Below are positions 60,769 to 64,000 of a stretch of 64,000 nt of DNA, in pieces (the stretch's first letter is position 1; every line of letters begins with the position of its first letter). The translations under genes were made by a program, and so were the position numbers. The stretch spans positions 1 through 64,000 of the forward strand of contig NZ_JOFH01000025.1 of assembly GCF_000721235.1 (NCBI RefSeq). Direction: 5' to 3'. The notes beneath the pieces were generated by a model. The model searched no databases. It was not told the origin of the DNA and saw only the letters and a list, made by a program, of their open reading frames with translations. The stretch comes from Streptomyces olivaceus (lineage in GTDB: Bacteria > Actinomycetota > Actinomycetes > Streptomycetales > Streptomycetaceae).

Positions 60769-63700
60769 ATGACACGCGCTGAAGGGCGCCGGAAACCGGG
60801 TCGGAGACCGACGGCGATCGCAGGGCTGCTCACCGGGCTGCTGGCCGCCGGTGTGCTGGCGCCGGCGGGTGATGCCCTGCCGCAGGGGGACTCCGCGTAC
60901 AGCCCGGCCGTGGCGCAGGCCCGGAACAGCGGAGAGGCCCCGACGGAAGCCCTGGCTCGCGCTGCGGCCACCGACGCCGGCACACGGGTGGAGGTCGCGT
61001 CGCTGCGTGAGGAACGGCGGGACGTGTTCGCCAACCCGGACGGGTCGTTCACGGCCCAGGAGTACACACAGCCGGTACGGGCACGCCGCGACGGACGCTG
61101 GGTTCCGGTGGACGACACGCTGGCCGAGCGCACCGACGGCACCTACTCGCCGAAGGCCGCCACCGTCGAACTCAGCTTCTCGGGCGGTGGCGACGGGCCG
61201 TTCGCCCGGATGCGCAGAGCCGGCAGGGAGTATGCCCTGACTTGGCTCGCCGGAAGTCTGCCCGCGCCGCAGGTGAACGGTGACACGGCCCGCTACGCCG
61301 AGGTCCTGCCCGGTGTGGACCTGGCGGTACGGGCGGAGCCGGAGGGCTTCAGCCACTACCTGATCGTCAAGAGCGCGGAAGCAGCCGCCAGCCCAGCTCT
61401 GGACGGCATCGAACTCGGCATCGCCACGCAGGGGCTCACGGTGCGAGAGACGGACGGAGGGTCGCTGCAGGCCACCGACTCCGCCGTGGGAGGCACCGTC
61501 TTCGAGTCCTCCGGCCCGATGATGTGGGACTCCGTCGGCGCTGCCCCGGACGGCGGCGGCAACACCACCGCCGAGCCTGCCGCCGGCCCGGCGTCCGCTC
61601 CGGCCGCCTCCCACCGCAACGGCGCCGCCGTGAAGCCGGCCGCCGACGAGGGCACCCGGACCGGAGGCCCCGCCCTGGACCCGGCGCACGGCGGGCGCAA
61701 GGCGCCGGTCGCGCTCGAGGTGAGCGGTGACCGGCTGACCCTCACCCCCGACCGGGACCTGCTGCGCGGCGACGACACCGTCTACCCGGTCGTGATCGAC
61801 CCGGCCCCGAAGACGACGTCGCGCACCGCGTGGACGTCGGTCATGTCGGGGATGCCGTCCGAACAGGACTGGAAGTACTCCGACTCCGCCGGCATGGGCA
61901 AGTGCCCGCTCGACTACAGCCCGAAGAGCTGCGAGGGGATCGGGGTGCGGCGCCTGCTGTTCACCTTCCCGATGTCGTACTACAGCGGCAAGCAGATCAT
62001 CAGCACCGATTTCTCCGCCCGAGTCGCCCACGTGTACTGGGCCGACGCACGCGCCGAACCGGTGGACCTGTACCGGATCGGTGGAAAGAACTACAAGGTC
62101 ACCTCGTCCAGCGACTGGGGGAACACCAAGGACGACTGGGACGACTACCTCGCCACCGTCGACAAGAAGATCTCGCCGACCTCCTGCTCCAGCCAGGCCA
62201 ACCTGCACTTCAGCAACGGTGAGTTGCTGAGCGAGGCGAAGGCGGCTGCCTCCGGGGGCTGGTCGTCCCTCTCTCTCGGCCTGAAGGCCAAGAGCGAATC
62301 GTCTTACGGCGGTTGGAAGAGGATCTGCGGCAATGCCTACCTGAAAATCACGTACAACAATCCGCCCCAGCAGGTCGACTACCGGCGGATGTCGTCCAAC
62401 CCCGGTGGCACGTGCACCTGGGGCAGCGGCCGGCCCTACACCGACGTGCTGCCGCAACTGCGCGCCGAGGCACGGGACCCGGACCAGACGTCGTCCTCCA
62501 CCGACCAGGTGAAGATGCAGTACAAGGTCGACTGGACGGACGGCGGGGGCACCGCCCGCTCCTTCACCTACGACACCGGCTACAAGTCGCCCACCCCCGG
62601 CACGGTGTTCTCCTACTCCCTCAAACAACGACCGAGTGGCGAACCGCAGATCCCGCAGAACACGGTCGTCTACTGGTCGGCGCGTGCCTACGACGGAGAC
62701 GCCTGGGGTCCGTGGAGCTATGACGGCAGCGCGCAGCGCTGCGAGTTCATCTGGGACAGCACCCGGCCCAAAGCACCTGCGGTCAGCTCCGCCGAGTACC
62801 CGGCCGACGACATCTGGCACGACGGCGTGGGCACCACGTCCACCTTCCGCTTCACCGCCGCCGACCCCGACGTGCAGGAATTCCGCTACGGCTTCGACGG
62901 CGCCGCACTGAGCGCACTGCCGGCGCAGTCCGGTACCGCAGAGGTCGCCTGGACCCCGCAGACGGCCGGGCGGCACTGGGTCACCGTGGAGGCATACGAC
63001 AACGCCGACAACTCCAGTGTCCCGGCGCAGTACGAGTTCCTGGTCACCGACGGCAAGCAGGCGGCCGGTCAGTGGAACCTGGCCGACGGAGCGGGCAGCG
63101 ACCTCGCCCACGACGAGTCCGGCCGCCATCCGGCGCAGGCGGGCCCGGCGGTCACCTTCGGCGCCCCCGGCCCCGGCGGTGCGGTCGACGCGGCGGCGCA
63201 CCTTGACGGCTCGGCCGACTCCTGGCTCGCCACCGAGAACGCGGTGCTCGACACCGGAGGCAGTTTCACGGTCAGTGCCTGGGTGCGGCCCACCGCACTC
63301 GACCGCGACATGGCCGCCATCAGCGAGGACGGCACCGGAGAGCCAGGCTTCGAACTCGGGTACGACGCCAGCAGGCAGGCGTGGGTGTTCTCCACCCCCG
63401 ACACCGATGTGCAAGCCATGACCCGGTGGGAGGCCGTCGCCGACGGCAGCACCGTCGTCAAGGACGAATGGACCCTGCTCACGGGCGTCTTCGACGCGTA
63501 CGCCGACGCCGGACCGCAACTGCGGCTCTACATCGACGGTCGGGAAGCCGGGACAGCGATTCGGCACACCCAGTGGTCGTCGCTCTCCGGACTGCAGATC
63601 GGCCGTGTCCTGGCCAGGTCCGGCTACCGTGACCCCTTCCAGGGCGATGTGGCCGAGGTGCGCGCCTACGACCGGGTGCTGCCGGCCGCACAGGTTGCCC

Positions 63701-64000
63701 AGCTCGGCACGGTCAAGCCGGTCCGCAAGGGCTACTGGACGCTCGACGAGGCCCCCGACCACGTCGCGGCCAACACCCAGTCGGACGGCCCGCCGCTCAA
63801 TCTCCGTGGTGACGCCGCCGTCTACCGGCCCGCGGATCCTCTGTTCGACGAGGCAGCCCTGGTCGGTGACGGCCACGTCGTCCTCGACGGAGACGGTGAC
63901 TGGGCCGACACCGACGCCCCCGTCATCGCGGCCACCGACAGTTACACGGTCGCTGCGCGTGCCCAGCTCACCTCGGTGCGACCGCCTCGCAGACTGTGCT
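60769..64000 (+). CDS. Very large secreted LamG-domain protein, 3' end outside the window
   Basis: At least 1070 codons starting at ATG 60769, with a basic signal peptide (PTAIAGLLTGLLAAGVLAP). The next 700 residues are a poorly classified secreted region (RDGRWVPVDDTLAERTDGTY, YPVVIDPAPKTTSRTAWTSV). A concanavalin-like LamG domain follows from about 764 (QWNLADGAGSDLAHDESGRH, GGSFTVSAWVRPT, FQGDVAEVRAYDRVL), and a second begins near 985. Proteins of this plan in Streptomyces are often over 2000 residues and may carry C-terminal toxin or FG-GAP modules. In the last 25 bases the frame seems to change (see findings). The minus-strand open frame here is a shadow. Confidence 0.85.
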   Translation, partial: MTRAEGRRKPGRRPTAIAGLLTGLLAAGVLAPAGDALPQGDSAYSPAVAQARNSGEAPTEALARAAATDAGTRVEVASLREERRDVFANPDGSFTAQEYTQPVRARRDGRWVPVDDTLAERTDGTYSPKAATVELSFSGGGDGPFARMRRAGREYALTWLAGSLPAPQVNGDTARYAEVLPGVDLAVRAEPEGFSHYLIVKSAEAAASPALDGIELGIATQGLTVRETDGGSLQATDSAVGGTVFESSGPMMWDSVGAAPDGGGNTTAEPAAGPASAPAASHRNGAAVKPAADEGTRTGGPALDPAHGGRKAPVALEVSGDRLTLTPDRDLLRGDDTVYPVVIDPAPKTTSRTAWTSVMSGMPSEQDWKYSDSAGMGKCPLDYSPKSCEGIGVRRLLFTFPMSYYSGKQIISTDFSARVAHVYWADARAEPVDLYRIGGKNYKVTSSSDWGNTKDDWDDYLATVDKKISPTSCSSQANLHFSNGELLSEAKAAASGGWSSLSLGLKAKSESSYGGWKRICGNAYLKITYNNPPQQVDYRRMSSNPGGTCTWGSGRPYTDVLPQLRAEARDPDQTSSSTDQVKMQYKVDWTDGGGTARSFTYDTGYKSPTPGTVFSYSLKQRPSGEPQIPQNTVVYWSARAYDGDAWGPWSYDGSAQRCEFIWDSTRPKAPAVSSAEYPADDIWHDGVGTTSTFRFTAADPDVQEFRYGFDGAALSALPAQSGTAEVAWTPQTAGRHWVTVEAYDNADNSSVPAQYEFLVTDGKQAAGQWNLADGAGSDLAHDESGRHPAQAGPAVTFGAPGPGGAVDAAAHLDGSADSWLATENAVLDTGGSFTVSAWVRPTALDRDMAAISEDGTGEPGFELGYDASRQAWVFSTPDTDVQAMTRWEAVADGSTVVKDEWTLLTGVFDAYADAGPQLRLYIDGREAGTAIRHTQWSSLSGLQIGRVLARSGYRDPFQGDVAEVRAYDRVLPAAQVAQLGTVKPVRKGYWTLDEAPDHVAANTQSDGPPLNLRGDAAVYRPADPLFDEAALVGDGHVVLDGDGDWADTDAPVIAATDSYTVAARAQLTSVRPPRRLC

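Noticed and set aside
60715..63876. Minus-strand open frame of 1053 codons
   Set aside because: Antisense of the LamG gene, whose plus frame has a signal peptide and real domains.

Overview
The window is chromosomal DNA of a Streptomyces species or close relative. GC content is very high, GTG starts are frequent, and several promoters sit right against start codons in the actinobacterial leaderless style. Gene order (glycosyltransferases, proB, proA, SCO2584/SCO2583-type proteins, nadD, pdtA, rsfS, leuS, comEA/comEC, holA, rpsT, lepA, hemW, hrcA/dnaJ) matches the S. coelicolor SCO25xx core region as I remember it. Most of the window is conserved core. The last 5 kb (after about 58.9 kb) looks more accessory.

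Layout. 0-7.5 kb (minus strand): a wall-glycopolymer cluster with a membrane-anchored glycerophosphotransferase-like enzyme, two paralogous GT2 + TagF-type fusion proteins, and the first codons of galU. 7.8-18.1 kb: proB, a small unknown gene and proA; then two related single-pass membrane proteins (SCO2584 and SCO2583 types), an M48 protease on the other strand, two tiny membrane proteins, nadD, and pdtA, an LCP-like protein tied to spore-wall teichoic acid. 18.1-20.3 kb: rsfS, a histidine phosphatase, two identical tRNA-Ala(GGC) genes each followed by a hairpin terminator, and two small zinc-ribbon genes between them. 20.4-23.3 kb (minus): a NuoF/ferredoxin fusion with a di-haem membrane cytochrome, translationally linked through two six-codon minicistrons. 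23.7-26.8 kb: leuS behind a leucine-rich leader peptide and an intrinsic terminator, a classical attenuator.

27-36 kb: a coiled-coil membrane protein, a DegV protein, comEA-comEC, a YceI fusion protein, a small RraB-like protein, holA and a MOSC protein. 36.2-44.5 kb: rpsT (minus), lepA, a long-chain acyl-CoA ligase, an ATPase/GAF/SpoIIE-phosphatase regulator with a collagen-like linker, and hemW. 44.5 kb: two repeat-like hairpins 61 bp apart that resemble an orphan type I-E mini-CRISPR. 44.6-46.2 kb (minus): a DUF3097/Toprim-like protein and a metallo-beta-lactamase-fold protein. 46.4-50.8 kb: a CIRCE operator, hrcA-dnaJ, a nitronate monooxygenase-like protein and rsmE. 50.9-58.7 kb: a lipoprotein, a tricorn-type protease, a HIT protein, ribonuclease Z, an adenine-deaminase-type amidohydrolase and a PfkB kinase. 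59.1 kb to the end: a secreted FG-GAP repeat protein and a very large secreted LamG protein that leaves the window and appears to shift frame within its last 25 bases.

How it works together. The two ends of the first 18 kb probably serve one process: making cell-wall or spore-wall glycopolymer (galU, TagF-like enzymes) and attaching it (PdtA with SCO2584-type partners). The middle is translation and stress housekeeping with visible cis-control: leuS attenuation, CIRCE/HrcA, and many leaderless promoters. No complete mobile element, Cas gene or phage gene was seen.
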